The notes: generated from the letters alone by a model not told the origin. A stretch of DNA of 64,000 bases from JAEZDC01 sp036676415 (GCA_036676415.1 JAKFCX010000017.1:7227-71226); one strand, 5' to 3'; counted from the stretch's first letter, positions 35,545 to 45,786 are shown. Program-made: numbers and translations.

Positions 35545-36663
35545 TCAGGCAACTTCCTGCTGTGCAACAAAGAGATCAGCAGCAACAGGTTTAGATGAAT
35601 AGAATAAATCTTTGATTTGTTTCACCCTGTTCCGCCATGAATTTTCTTCCGCCACCTCTACTCTTCTCTTTGAAAGTTCCGGTGTGTCTTCATGATAAGC
35701 CCTGATGCAGGTCTGAATGAAATCTTTATTATCACACTTATACACGATTTTATCATCAAAATGCCAGCTAGCGAGGTTTGGCATATTGGTAACCACACAT
35801 GGTTTTCCCAAAGCGAGGTATAACCATAATTTGTTAGGGGTAGCTCCTTTGTTTAATCTGGATACTTCGTAAGGCGCAATGCAAACATCTGCTTCACTCA
35901 AACAATCATGCAGGTCCTTTCCTGTTTTAGCACCAACAAAACGGGCATTGGTAAATCTTGCCAGCTTCTTTTTATTCGCTTCACTTACAGGACCGATGAA
36001 AATAACATTGAATTTTTCAAGCATCTCGTACAAAAGATTCATATCAAGATTGTAATCGAGATAACCAACAATACCTAAGGTAGGAAGCTCCTTTTCTTTC
36101 TTTGGCGTTTTGATGCCGTCATATTTTATTACCGGGGCACCTAAAGGAATTACATGTGTGTTTGTATTATAACCGCCAATCTTCGTTCCCATATAATCTG
36201 AAGTAACAATACAGACCCTTGCTTTCTCTGCAACGAGTCTTTCTGTTTTTGTATGATAACGATTGATAAAAAATGGATTGAAGTTTCCAAAACCAACATT
36301 ATCGTCGGCACAATAGAAAACTACATTATCAAAATACTTATGTATGCCGGGTGCTGTATAATCAAAACTGATGACCATTTCAAAGTCAACTTCCAGATCT
36401 TTGATCTTTTTCATCAACCAATTGTGATATAACTCATTTAGTCCTGCAGTTCTGTATCTCACTTTGTAGAGTACTGGAAAATAGGGAGTGATCACAACAA
36501 CATTATCCTCAGCTTTTCTCAATTCAATTCTCGGTCTGCCTACCCTGTTTCGTTCAACGAAATAAACAACACCTTCTTCCTTTAATTCATTTGTTACCTG
36601 GTGCCTGGCTCTTGGTGGTTCATCCCAGACAGTTACGGTTGTATAGATCAGGTAGTTTTTCAT
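35545..36663 (-). CDS. Glycosyltransferase (GT1/GT4-like)
   Basis: A 372-aa glycosyltransferase with a GT-B look: an N-terminal domain, a linker near residue 200, and a C-terminal domain containing the ExxxxxxLPNKLWLYLALGKPCVVT type region (here RLNKGATPNKLWLYLALGKPCVV). It probably adds a sugar to the lipid-linked repeat unit on the cytoplasmic face. Lies 8 nt after the GT2 gene in the same operon. The specific sugar is unknown. Confidence 0.82.
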   Translation of the reverse strand: MKNYLIYTTVTVWDEPPRARHQVTNELKEEGVVYFVERNRVGRPRIELRKAEDNVVVITPYFPVLYKVRYRTAGLNELYHNWLMKKIKDLEVDFEMVISFDYTAPGIHKYFDNVVFYCADDNVGFGNFNPFFINRYHTKTERLVAEKARVCIVTSDYMGTKIGGYNTNTHVIPLGAPVIKYDGIKTPKKEKELPTLGIVGYLDYNLDMNLLYEMLEKFNVIFIGPVSEANKKKLARFTNARFVGAKTGKDLHDCLSEADVCIAPYEVSRLNKGATPNKLWLYLALGKPCVVTNMPNLASWHFDDKIVYKCDNKDFIQTCIRAYHEDTPELSKRRVEVAEENSWRNRVKQIKDLFYSSKPVAADLFVAQQEVA

Positions 36664-36671
36664 AACAGTGA

Positions 36672-37520
36672 TTATATTGTAGCCGAATTATTGTTCTGTT
36701 TTAGGCCATAAAGCAATCCTTCTTTCCTTCCAAGAAACATATTATAAAATTCTTTCGCTTTTTGCCTGTTCAAACAAAAAGCTGCTTTTATCAATGGAGC
36801 TGCAAGGCCTTTCAATACAACATGCTTCGGCACTTTATATTTAGCATACATCAATCCCATTGCTCGTTGCCTTGCCCTGATGGTTTCTGTATCTCTTGTA
36901 GTAATCGGAATATATTTATGATTGACGGCGATGCTTGCATCATAATATATATTCATGCTTTTATCTGCTGCCCTGAAGGTTAGTTCAGAGTCCTCTCCTC
37001 CTCCAATATATTTTCCAATACCGATCGTTTCAAGAAAGCCACCCAGCTGCTGAAATATTCCTTTATTAAAGAACAGTACATAAGTTACGTATCCAACAGC
37101 TTTAAATGTGAAAAGCTGCCTGATGGACAGGTTGAATGAATTATTGTGAACGTATGGATTTTGTTTCCAGTTAATAACCAGCAGATCTGTTTCAGGTTTT
37201 GATTCAAAGAATTGCTGCACTTTGATCAGCGAATCACTTTCAAACCAACAATCATCATCCGGAAAACAAATGATAGGATACTTTGCTTTTGATGCACCAA
37301 GGTTTCTTGCTTTAGATTGATTGGCCTCTTTCATTTTGATATGAACGATATCTAACTGACTTTTATAACCCTCCAAAAAGTCATCAAGCAGGCCATCCTG
37401 GTTTTGATCGACTATTAGCAATTCAAGATTTTGAATATTGTTTTTTATAACAGAATCAAAAAGTCTTACTAACTCATCCTTTCTGCGATAAGTAGCCACT
37501 ACAGCAGATATACCTTTCAT
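36672..37520 (-). CDS. Family 2 glycosyltransferase
   Basis: A 282-aa GT-A fold glycosyltransferase. N-terminal ISAVVATYRRKDELVRLFDSVIKN, then ELLIVDQNQDGLLDDFL, and the metal-binding region with CFPDDDCWF (DDD motif). C-terminal segment GIGKYIGGGEDSELTFRAADK carries the acid/catalytic region. No membrane helices. Part of the exopolysaccharide operon. Donor and acceptor unknown. Confidence 0.9.
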   Translation of the reverse strand: MKGISAVVATYRRKDELVRLFDSVIKNNIQNLELLIVDQNQDGLLDDFLEGYKSQLDIVHIKMKEANQSKARNLGASKAKYPIICFPDDDCWFESDSLIKVQQFFESKPETDLLVINWKQNPYVHNNSFNLSIRQLFTFKAVGYVTYVLFFNKGIFQQLGGFLETIGIGKYIGGGEDSELTFRAADKSMNIYYDASIAVNHKYIPITTRDTETIRARQRAMGLMYAKYKVPKHVVLKGLAAPLIKAAFCLNRQKAKEFYNMFLGRKEGLLYGLKQNNNSATI

Positions 37521-37582
37521 AAGAAATATTTTCGATTGATTAGCTGAATTCAGCCTTTTCTACACTGCAAAGCTGCTGCCAG

Positions 37583-38209
37583 TTATAAGTTGATCGCTTT
37601 AAATTGATAGCCCAGATTGGAAAAATGATCTAAAACCCTGGGTAGTGCATATCGCAAATTTCTCGATGCAACTTTGTGATCATGAAACAGAACGATGGAG
37701 CCTGGTGTAGCATTATCAATTACATTAGTCAGGCACTTTTCTTTGGGGGTATTCTCGTCAAAATCTGCACTCAATACATTCCACAATACAGTTCTTAAAT
37801 TAAACTCCTTGTTCTTCAGATGTTTCACCTGGTTCCAGGTTATATGGCCAAATGGTGGACGGAAAATATTTGAGTGGATCAGCTTAGCAGCGTCCTTAAT
37901 ATCATTGAAATATCTGCTGTTGTTCGTTTTCCAACCGTCAATATGAGAATGAGAATGATTCCCAACTACATGTCCGTCGGCAATCACCTGCTTGAATAAC
38001 TCAGGATTTGCCATTACGTTCTTACCAATGCAAAAAAAAGTTCCCTTAGCATTATGCTTTTTAAGCTGCTCCAACACAAAAGGGGTTTCTTCAGGATCAG
38101 GTCCATCATCGAAAGTTAAAAACATAACTTTCTCATTAGTATTCATCTCCCAGATACAATCACCATAAAATCTTCTTAGCCACTTTGGCTTTTTTACAAA
38201 ATAGAACAT
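37583..38209 (-). CDS. Polysaccharide deacetylase family (NodB) protein
   Basis: A 208-aa NodB homology domain: the first motif FLTFDDGPDPEETP (Asp-Asp), the second motif GNHSHSHID with the two metal-binding His, and RPPFGHITW with the third motif Arg. The C-terminal LFHDHK is motif 5. The domain removes acetyl groups from N-acetylated sugars in glycans. Without a signal peptide it probably works in the cytoplasm or is exported by another route. Lies 8 nt downstream of the flippase gene. Confidence 0.9.
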   Translation of the reverse strand: MFYFVKKPKWLRRFYGDCIWEMNTNEKVMFLTFDDGPDPEETPFVLEQLKKHNAKGTFFCIGKNVMANPELFKQVIADGHVVGNHSHSHIDGWKTNNSRYFNDIKDAAKLIHSNIFRPPFGHITWNQVKHLKNKEFNLRTVLWNVLSADFDENTPKEKCLTNVIDNATPGSIVLFHDHKVASRNLRYALPRVLDHFSNLGYQFKAINL

Positions 38210-38216
38210 GCTTTGT

Positions 38217-39566
38217 TTATTGTAAGGCTGCTTTCTTTTTTAATGGATTCGATCTTATCATTTTCATCATGTTGGCAAATATGTATGCCGGTTTATAATA
38301 CGAGAAATCGAATACCTGAACGTTTTGGGTTTTAAAATAGACCATATACCCCACAAATAATAATAGCTCTGATGCCGGCCAGGCTATTGCTGCACCAATC
38401 GTTCCATATAAGTTGATGAACAAAATGAGGAAAGCCACATTTAGAAAAAAGCCGGCAAGAAGAAATCGAATATGCACCCCATCTTTTTTCAGGTTCAGCA
38501 TGATCTGCTGTCCTAAAGCTGAATTGATTGTTGAAAACAATAATGCTATAGCAGATATTTTCAGCAGGTCAACTGCACTACTGAATTCGTTTCCAAAAAA
38601 TAGTAAGATCAATGGCTTTGCTATAATGAATGTACCTGCCGCCATAGCTATTGCCAGGAAAACCAAATACGGAAAAGCTTTGTGCACACGTTTTATTCCT
38701 GCTGAATAACCTTGTACGAAAGCTTCTCCAATATATGGAAACAGCACAGTATTCAGCGGCATGGAAACAATGGATTGTATAATGATGATTAGCCGTAATG
38801 CGGCTGAATAGTAACCAATATCAGTAGTAACCAATAAGAAGCCGGCCACGATAATTCCTGTAGAAGAAGCCTGGTTGCTGATCCACCAGATAAGCGATAA
38901 GGTTCGGTTTTCTTTTAAAGTCTCAGTTACTTTCCTCCAACCGATAAATTGAAACCGAAGACCATATTTCTTTAATGCCCAGAAAAAAGAAACCAGCGAA
39001 ACCAGTATATGTGCAAGACTGGTGATTAATGGATGATAGATATAGTCGCTTCTTTCTGTTACTACCAATACCACTGCAACTGAGAAAAGAAGTTTGGAGA
39101 TAAAACTAAATACAGCATAACGCCTCGAATCCTGCATGCCATTATACAACCAGCTGGGATTTAATATCCAGCCAATACACATGAGGTAAGTAAAAATATT
39201 TACGAGTTTTTCATTCTTTAGTTGATCAAACCAAAAAAGGCAACCAATGAAAACGATGGTTGAAACGATTGAAATATAAATTTTGGCAAAAGTGATCCGG
39301 CTGAAAAGTTCCTGGATCTTTTCCTTATCCCCTTTATAAGAAATTATTTTTCTTGTACCGTAAAGGTCAAAGCCTGCATTAATAAAGAGAATGAAATACC
39401 CAACAAAGGCGAAAGCATAGTTTACTGCTCCATATTTCTCAGGCCCGATTATCCTGGAGATAATGGGAAGGGTGATCATAGGTAATACATAATTACCTAC
39501 CTGTAAAATGGAAAGCGAAAGAAAGTTAACCAGCGTTCTTTTCTTGCTTCCAGGAGCAGCACTCAT
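38217..39566 (-). CDS. Polysaccharide flippase (Wzx-like, MATE/MOP superfamily)
   Basis: 449 aa from the ATG at 39566; the frame is open to 39626 but begins with TTG and the leading residues are not typical. About twelve to fourteen membrane helices, with the early RTLVNFLSLSILQVGNYVLPMITLPIISRIIGPEKYG signature of the Wzx/PST family. It flips undecaprenyl-linked repeat units across the inner membrane. Second gene of the minus-strand operon, after the UpxY-type antiterminator. Confidence 0.9.
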   Translation of the reverse strand: MSAAPGSKKRTLVNFLSLSILQVGNYVLPMITLPIISRIIGPEKYGAVNYAFAFVGYFILFINAGFDLYGTRKIISYKGDKEKIQELFSRITFAKIYISIVSTIVFIGCLFWFDQLKNEKLVNIFTYLMCIGWILNPSWLYNGMQDSRRYAVFSFISKLLFSVAVVLVVTERSDYIYHPLITSLAHILVSLVSFFWALKKYGLRFQFIGWRKVTETLKENRTLSLIWWISNQASSTGIIVAGFLLVTTDIGYYSAALRLIIIIQSIVSMPLNTVLFPYIGEAFVQGYSAGIKRVHKAFPYLVFLAIAMAAGTFIIAKPLILLFFGNEFSSAVDLLKISAIALLFSTINSALGQQIMLNLKKDGVHIRFLLAGFFLNVAFLILFINLYGTIGAAIAWPASELLLFVGYMVYFKTQNVQVFDFSYYKPAYIFANMMKMIRSNPLKKKAALQ

Positions 39567-39644
39567 ATTAAAAAGAAAATATTTATAGCGGTTTAAGGAT
39601 GGATGATTTGAAATGTCCCTCACCAAATGAAGGACATTTCAAAC

Positions 39645-40175
39645 TTACCCTACATTTGAATATTGCTGCTGTTGCAATGTTTCAATAGATGGTTGTGCTT
39701 GTTTAATTGAAACCACTTTTGCATTTTCAGTCTTTCCAGCCACAACACGGTAACCTAATGTTGGAAGTTCAAGCTTGTAATTAGTAGCAGACTTTTCAGT
39801 AGATGTACCATAAACATAATTGAGGTTTCTGATAGAAGTTTTCTCAACTTTTACGTTTGTGTGATTGCAAAGGAAATCTTTGATCATATGGATTTCCTGT
39901 TCTTTTACTACTGCTGGTTTTCCTAACCAGTAAAGAACATTCACAACGCCATTGATCTTTTTTAAAGCTGCAACATCCTTCTCATCGATCTTAACGAAAA
40001 CACATGAAGAGAATAAAGGCTGACCTGCTGATTTTTTCAACGTCCACCATTTGCTCTGCACTTTGTTTACCGGACAATAAGATTCGATGTTTTTTTTCTG
40101 TAACTCTTTTGTAACTTTCTGTTCCATTCCCTGCCTGGTGTAAACCACGTACCATTCGTAAATATTCCTTTCCAT
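39645..40175 (-). CDS. UpxY/NusG-like transcription antiterminator
   Basis: 176 aa from the ATG at 40175 (MERNIYEWYVVYTRQGMEQKV); the open frame upstream is rejected since the N-terminal NusG signature begins here. NGN domain (1-105) with YVVYTRQGMEQKV, followed by a C-terminal KOW-like part. UpxY proteins stop premature termination in capsule operons of Bacteroides. It is the first gene of the six-gene exopolysaccharide cluster downstream of a strong terminator (40407-40434). Confidence 0.88.
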   Translation of the reverse strand: MERNIYEWYVVYTRQGMEQKVTKELQKKNIESYCPVNKVQSKWWTLKKSAGQPLFSSCVFVKIDEKDVAALKKINGVVNVLYWLGKPAVVKEQEIHMIKDFLCNHTNVKVEKTSIRNLNYVYGTSTEKSATNYKLELPTLGYRVVAGKTENAKVVSIKQAQPSIETLQQQQYSNVG

Positions 40176-40406
40176 AATGAGCGATTTAGATTTGTTCTTT
40201 AAATTAATTCCCAACTTTTGTTTCTTATTATTTGTCTGTGCTCGTATATAGCTATTAAAAAAAAATGCCAAAGTTTAACCTGAGTGTTTTTTATTATTCT
40301 TTTCTTTTGTCCTTTTTTTGTCAGCGGCTATATTATTCGTTGATAGACAGTGCCACATTAATAAGCTGAACAATAAAAAAAAACTCAAATCTTAATTTCT
40401 AAAAAG

Positions 40407-40434
40407 TTAAAAGCCACCCAGAGGTGGCTTTTAA
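40407..40434 (-). terminator. Rho-independent terminator between wzc and upxY-like genes
   Basis: TTAAAAGCCACC (40407-40418) pairs perfectly with GGTGGCTTTTAA (40423-40434), a 12-bp stem with loop CAGA, and a T-rich run follows on the minus strand. It ends the wza-wzc transcript at 24 nt after the wzc stop. Confidence 0.9.
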
Positions 40435-40458
40435 AGGAATTAAACAGCTGTTGTTTTA

Positions 40459-42822
40459 TTAAAGCTGATTTGCATTGCGGTAAGAATGGTGGGATACCCC
40501 ATTTTTCTTTACCCATAATTTAGTCCAAAGGTTTTTATTCATGTGAACGTGCTTATTGCCATATCCAAAACCTTTTGTTTTTAAAATGAACCCTCTTGCC
40601 TTAATGCCATTAAAGATCAATGCAAGGCCTTTTAAAGGCTTCAACTCATTTGTCTCATCCAATTTCTTAATAACAGATTTGGCAGTATGCCTGTGCCTTA
40701 TAACATACAAAGTAGCGTCACAGAGATCTGAGAGTATATACGGATGGGCTGAAGGGTTAACAGCAACCCCATCTATCAGTATGAAATCAAATTTATCATC
40801 CAGGTATTGAAGCAATGCTTCTAAATTACCATTCAACAAAAGATCTGCATCACCATTACCACCGTCACCTGAAGGAATTACAGATAAATTCTTATAGCCG
40901 CTTGCTTTAATAATTTCTGCAGGCGATGAAACTTCGTTGTTGAGGAATTCTGAAAGTCCGGCTGTATTAAATGCCCTGAAAGTTTTAGTAAGCTTACCCG
41001 TTAACATATCAGCATCAATCAAAACTACTTTCTTTCCTGCCTGTGCCAATGTAAGTGCAATGTTTGCTATCACCAGGCTTTTTCCTTCTCCTTCATTGCT
41101 GGAGGTAATTAATACTTTCTTATTTCGATTGTCTTTTGAAAAGAAACCGGCAGCAATGCATAATTGCTTGAATTCATCCTGGGCCGTAGCAAAATCTTTT
41201 CCGGTCAACAACATCTGCTTTCCTTTTCTCACATGAGAAATTTCACCGAGCAATGGATAGACAGTCTGATTGGTAATATCATTTCTGAATAATACTTTAT
41301 TGCTGAGAATATCACGGTAAATGATGTATGCAATCGTCAATACAATCGCCAGAACCAAAGCAGCTCCATAAGTAAAACCTTTATTGGGGCTAACCGGTAA
41401 AATAGAAGCCGATGCTTTGTCGATCACCTGGCTTTCTGTAATTGCAGATGAATATGCTAATGCAGTCTGTTCTCTTTTCTGAAGCAGGAAATTATACAAA
41501 CTGTTTAATGTAGACTGCTCTCTGCTTACATTTATCAGCTCTCTTTCTTTGGCTGGAATAGTTCCTAAGGCGGAATTGTAATTATTATTGGTCAAAGCAA
41601 GGTTACTCAGACTAGCCTGTACATTGATTCTTTGGTTACGAACATTTTCAAGAATGGCTGGCTTTAATGTGTTAACCTGGCCTACAACAGTTTGTAAAGC
41701 AGGATTATTTTCTGCAGTCGTTTGTTTCAGCCGCTCATATTGAAGTTCAGCGTCATAATATTTTTCAAGCAGGTTCGAGAGCATCGGATCATTCACACCT
41801 AATGTAGAAGGAGCAATACCTGCTGTTGATGCTTTTGAAGTGATATATTTCTCCACCTGGTTTAGAACAGAAAGCTGTACATTAAGATCAGAAAGCTTTT
41901 GGTCGTTCATTGCAACATTCTGCAAATACAAACGGCTTTGATCAGTAAGATTTACCACTCCTTCCCTTGACCTGTAATTCGATATTCTTCCTTCCACACC
42001 ATTCAGATCACTCACCACTTTTGCAATACGCTGATCAAGAAAAGCGATCGTGTTTTTTGCCAATCCTGTTTTCTGTTCAGCCGAGGCTTGATTATACTTA
42101 TCGATCATCGCATTCACGATGTCCTCACCTCTTTGAGGTACAGGGTCTTTGAATTTTATCTTAACAATGCTGGATAGTTTGCTTGTTGCACTAACATCCA
42201 AACCTGCATACAGACCTGCTGATACATTCCTGGGATCGATCAATGAAAAATAAAGATCTCCCGGTGACGATTTTTTGAAATGTGGATTCTGTGTAAACAT
42301 CAACCTCCCATATTCAGTAGAGACGTACTGATTGATGGGGTATTGTTTACTTCCCAGCGTAACAACTTTTTTGTTGAAATCATACTTATAAGGAACCTTC
42401 TTTGCTTCTTTCAGATTTTCAGGATCTTCTGCCTGAACAACTACAGGAGAAGTTTCATACGCTGACTTCTCTACAAATTTTCCTTTCTGGTAAGTTGGTG
42501 CATATAAATGAAGGTCTTTTACTACTTCGTCAACAAATGTTTTTGATTTGATCACCTCCACCTCATTCTCTACAATGCTTTTAGCGGAAAGCATGTTGAT
42601 TGATTCCGTGATCTGGTCATCATTCACACCCTTCTTTCCATCTTTAACCTGAATCGTTGCAGCAATTTCGTACACCGGTTGCTTAAACTTCAGGTACACC
42701 CATGCTAACATAATGCATGGAATGGCCAGCAATACCAATAGCGGCCAGTAAGGAATATATTTATGACTGATATCTTCAATTAAATTTCCGGATCCGTCGG
42801 TTTTTTTGATGATCTTCTTCAT
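40459..42822 (-). CDS. Polysaccharide co-polymerase and tyrosine autokinase (Wzc-like)
   Basis: A 787-aa inner-membrane protein: first membrane helix (about 30-48), Wzz domain and long coiled periplasmic region (about 60-480), GNVR-type segment, second helix (about 500-520), then a cytoplasmic P-loop kinase domain with SSNEGEGKS (Lys581) and VVLIDADM. It controls chain length and export of the exopolysaccharide. The C-terminal Tyr cluster typical of autokinases is very short here (FGYG, HSYRN). ATG and the wza stop overlap (TAATG). Confidence 0.9.
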   Translation of the reverse strand: MKKIIKKTDGSGNLIEDISHKYIPYWPLLVLLAIPCIMLAWVYLKFKQPVYEIAATIQVKDGKKGVNDDQITESINMLSAKSIVENEVEVIKSKTFVDEVVKDLHLYAPTYQKGKFVEKSAYETSPVVVQAEDPENLKEAKKVPYKYDFNKKVVTLGSKQYPINQYVSTEYGRLMFTQNPHFKKSSPGDLYFSLIDPRNVSAGLYAGLDVSATSKLSSIVKIKFKDPVPQRGEDIVNAMIDKYNQASAEQKTGLAKNTIAFLDQRIAKVVSDLNGVEGRISNYRSREGVVNLTDQSRLYLQNVAMNDQKLSDLNVQLSVLNQVEKYITSKASTAGIAPSTLGVNDPMLSNLLEKYYDAELQYERLKQTTAENNPALQTVVGQVNTLKPAILENVRNQRINVQASLSNLALTNNNYNSALGTIPAKERELINVSREQSTLNSLYNFLLQKREQTALAYSSAITESQVIDKASASILPVSPNKGFTYGAALVLAIVLTIAYIIYRDILSNKVLFRNDITNQTVYPLLGEISHVRKGKQMLLTGKDFATAQDEFKQLCIAAGFFSKDNRNKKVLITSSNEGEGKSLVIANIALTLAQAGKKVVLIDADMLTGKLTKTFRAFNTAGLSEFLNNEVSSPAEIIKASGYKNLSVIPSGDGGNGDADLLLNGNLEALLQYLDDKFDFILIDGVAVNPSAHPYILSDLCDATLYVIRHRHTAKSVIKKLDETNELKPLKGLALIFNGIKARGFILKTKGFGYGNKHVHMNKNLWTKLWVKKNGVSHHSYRNANQL

Positions 42823-43598
42823 TAGTTTCTTGTTAATCGGTCTATAATAATTGCCATGAATGATAGTCCACTTAAGATTGCAGGAAGTGTTTGCCTGAGT
42901 GTAGTTGTACTGCTGATCTTCTGCTTGTTGGCTTCCACGTAAATCACGTCATTTGTTTTCAGATAATAATATGGTGACTTGGAAACAAAATCAGGAGACA
43001 TCAGGTCGATCCTACGAACGATCTTCTGGCCATTTTCAACCCTTATCAGCAAAACATTATCTCTTTTACCATAGATGGTAAGATCACCTGCCATTCCCAA
43101 TGCTTCGAGGAAAGAAAGCTTTCCGTTTGTTGCAGTAACTACTGTAGGTCTTCCAACTTCGCCCAGCACAGTTACACGAAAATTCATCAAACGAACATTC
43201 ACGATCGGATCAATCAACAATTTTCTTTCATTAAGTGTAGTAGACAACTTTACAGCTAACTGGTCAAGGGTTAAACCTTCAGCTTTCACATTACCAATAA
43301 TGGGAAAAGAAATATTTCCCTGGTTATCTACCAGGTAACCTGTGGTGATAGAACTAACACCATTACCACTTGAATGAGAAATTACTGATTCGTTCGGCTT
43401 ATTAAAAACTTCTGTTGCTTCAGGATTAAGACTTGTAACAATAATACTCAACTGGTCATTCTTCTGAATCGTTGGATCTATGGCCTGGTCTGAATGAACA
43501 GAATTCTGTATATCATTAAAATAAGTTGCTCTTTTGGTGTTAACACAGGATGTTACAGTAACCAGCAGTAATACAAATACAAATGAATGCTTCAGCAT
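42822..43598 (-). CDS. Polysaccharide export lipoprotein (Wza-like)
   Basis: About 258 aa from the ATG at 43598 (MLKHSFVFVLLLVTVTSCVNT); an ATG at 43613 is an alternative five codons earlier. The lipobox cysteine lies at TVTSC. The Poly_export domain (about 40-130) includes the QLSIIVTSLNPEA, SFPIIGNVKAEGLTLDQL pattern, followed by SLBB-type domains (VTVLGEVGRPT...) and a short C-terminal helix. It forms the outer-membrane channel of the exopolysaccharide pathway. First gene of the transcript with wzc. Confidence 0.9.
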   Translation of the reverse strand: MLKHSFVFVLLLVTVTSCVNTKRATYFNDIQNSVHSDQAIDPTIQKNDQLSIIVTSLNPEATEVFNKPNESVISHSSGNGVSSITTGYLVDNQGNISFPIIGNVKAEGLTLDQLAVKLSTTLNERKLLIDPIVNVRLMNFRVTVLGEVGRPTVVTATNGKLSFLEALGMAGDLTIYGKRDNVLLIRVENGQKIVRRIDLMSPDFVSKSPYYYLKTNDVIYVEANKQKISSTTTLRQTLPAILSGLSFMAIIIDRLTRN

Positions 43599-43827
43599 AG
43601 GAAAATATCGCATTGCAGATTTTTTACTTTTTAGGATATGATGACTTGACTAACCAAATACTTAACCATTTATGGCTATCTCCCACCTTAAAACAGTGCC
43701 GTTTGCATAAGCTATTAACCGACAGTTAAATCATCATCTTGAAAAAGCATAATGACAATTACCACGCCAGTCTAAATTCTATATACAGGGAAAATGGACT
43801 GTGTAATTTTTCTACAAACACATTAAA

Positions 43828-45786
43828 TCACCTGGCGAGATAGAGATATCCTGTGATCTTTGGAGCACCATTTCTAAGGTCGATCACATAATAATAGGTT
43901 GCTGTGGGTAATGGCTTACCGTTCTTTGTTCCATCCCATGGTTTATAATTACTGCTTCTCATTATCTCCCTGCCGAATCGGTCAAACAACACTAACTCAG
44001 CTTTTGGATAACTGTTTAAACCGGCTATATTCCAAACATCGTTTCTGCCATCGCTGTTAGGAGAAAATGCATTTGGTATCAACACTTCTTTAAATATGGT
44101 AACCCTCATCGTATCACTATCAGTACCACAACCGATATCAGAAGTTACATGTAATATGTATGATGTGTCTTTATCAGGTGAAACAGACGGAGACAAAGTC
44201 TGGCTTCCCAGCATTGTATATTGTGGAGTCCAGTAATAGCTTACATTTTCTCCCGTAACCGAACCATTTAATTGAACCGTACTTCCTTTTATCACTGCTA
44301 TATCTGAACCGGCATTGGCCACTGGCTTTTGAAAAACCCTGATACTAACGGTTGCTGTATCTGCACATTGAGTTCCAATGGAGCCGATCACGGAATAAGT
44401 GATGGTGGACAATGGTGCTGCAGTAATGCTGGCTTGAGTAGCATCGGCTATTCCCGTTGCCGGTGACCATTGATAGGTATTTGCACCTGATGCAATAAGC
44501 ACCACTGATTCTCCTTCACAAATAATTGCAGAATCTGTATTGACTGTAACAACCGGCCTTGGAGATATGGTTACTGTTGTAGTATCGCTCCATGTGCATC
44601 CATTTAACTGTGTAGAAGCAATGTAATCTCCACTATGAGTTTGTTGTGCCTGTTGTATTGAAACCTCATTTCCTGATTCTGTAAAACCGTTAGGTCCTCT
44701 CCAGGTGATGGAATTTCCTGAAGCGGATAATATAATGTTATTGCCTTCACATACAGGACCATTATTGGAAGCGGTAATAGATGGTATTGATGTAACATAA
44801 ATATTAACCGGCTCAGAAGCAACACGGCATGTGGGAGAGTTTATATTTCCTGATTCAGCAACCAGTAAACGGTATGAATAATTTCCGGTGGATTCGGTCG
44901 CATTAAAATCAACATTATACGTTGTTCCTGTTTCACCTGCAATATCGGTCCATGAAGATCCATTAAACCTGTTTTGCCATTGATACACAGGATTGGTATA
45001 ACCTGCAGAAATATTTGACTGAATGCTATAACTCTTTGAAGTACCTCCACATAAAGTATCAATAGTAGTTCCTGAACCTGCGATTGTTGCTGTTACCTGT
45101 GGACCACAGGCACGAAATGTTATATCATCTAAACCAACATCATTACCACAGCCACCTGGTGCATTGTTCACCATTCTCAACACTACATCTGTAACTCCTG
45201 CAGGTGTGGTAAAATAGAATCCATATTGCTTCCATTGTGTTGGGCTGGTGGCTGGAATATCACCTGTAGTGTAAGTCTGTAACAAGGTTCCGTCGGTTCT
45301 TTCTATCCTGAAAGTGATATTGGGCACCACATATTGTGTAGCTCCCCAGCAAACAATTGGCTTGCTGATATTAACGAGCCAGGCTGCAAATTCATAAGTG
45401 CTGCCGGCACATAAGTTTCTAACTGTATCCAGATAAAAATGTCCCGGTGCAAACGATGCATTCACCAACATAAAATATCCATTGGCGTCACCGGTATGAT
45501 CTGTAACTGAATTCCATAGTGTATCAAAACAGAACTCTGTTTTATTTCGCACCGCATATTCACCATCCCTGGGACAGTCTGTACTAACATAATTATAATT
45601 AGTGGTTGCAGCAGAAAGAGGTGCACCAGGATTTGCTCCAGCACCAAAAGTGATATTCACAATCGGATCTCCAAGGCTTCCCTGGCACATTTGGGCTGCA
45701 CCAGTAGTTGCTACACAACCAATAACGATTGTGCAGAGAAATTTCATAACTGATTTTCTTGCTGACTGTCTAAAGTTCCTCCACAT
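43828..45786 (-). CDS. Large secreted protein with gliding-motility (type B) C-terminal domain
   Basis: 652 aa from the ATG at 45786; the true signal peptide may start at the internal Met 45747 (MKFLCTIVIGCVATTGAAQ). N-terminal part (about 20-220) with Cys pairs, related to T9SS-associated adhesion-like domains, then PKD/Ig-like repeats (about 230-550). The C-terminal domain (570-652) is the gliding motility-associated type: LIPNAFSPNSDGRNDVWNIAGLNSYPKAELVLFDRFGREI and GTKNGKPLPTATYYYVIDLRNG. It is exported by the T9SS and is probably a cell-surface protein. It lies just upstream of the exopolysaccharide locus on the same strand. Confidence 0.88.
   Translation of the reverse strand: MWRNFRQSARKSVMKFLCTIVIGCVATTGAAQMCQGSLGDPIVNITFGAGANPGAPLSAATTNYNYVSTDCPRDGEYAVRNKTEFCFDTLWNSVTDHTGDANGYFMLVNASFAPGHFYLDTVRNLCAGSTYEFAAWLVNISKPIVCWGATQYVVPNITFRIERTDGTLLQTYTTGDIPATSPTQWKQYGFYFTTPAGVTDVVLRMVNNAPGGCGNDVGLDDITFRACGPQVTATIAGSGTTIDTLCGGTSKSYSIQSNISAGYTNPVYQWQNRFNGSSWTDIAGETGTTYNVDFNATESTGNYSYRLLVAESGNINSPTCRVASEPVNIYVTSIPSITASNNGPVCEGNNIILSASGNSITWRGPNGFTESGNEVSIQQAQQTHSGDYIASTQLNGCTWSDTTTVTISPRPVVTVNTDSAIICEGESVVLIASGANTYQWSPATGIADATQASITAAPLSTITYSVIGSIGTQCADTATVSIRVFQKPVANAGSDIAVIKGSTVQLNGSVTGENVSYYWTPQYTMLGSQTLSPSVSPDKDTSYILHVTSDIGCGTDSDTMRVTIFKEVLIPNAFSPNSDGRNDVWNIAGLNSYPKAELVLFDRFGREIMRSSNYKPWDGTKNGKPLPTATYYYVIDLRNGAPKITGYLYLAR

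Noticed and set aside
34001..43598. Horizontally acquired island for the exopolysaccharide locus
   Set aside because: No integrase, tRNA, repeats or clear change in base composition at the borders; such loci vary normally in Bacteroidota.
43715..43729. Inverted repeat TTAAC-N5-GTTAA upstream of wza
   Set aside because: Short, and no TTTG box lies at the expected 33-34 nt from its centre on the minus strand, so it does not fit the Crp-type geometry seen elsewhere.
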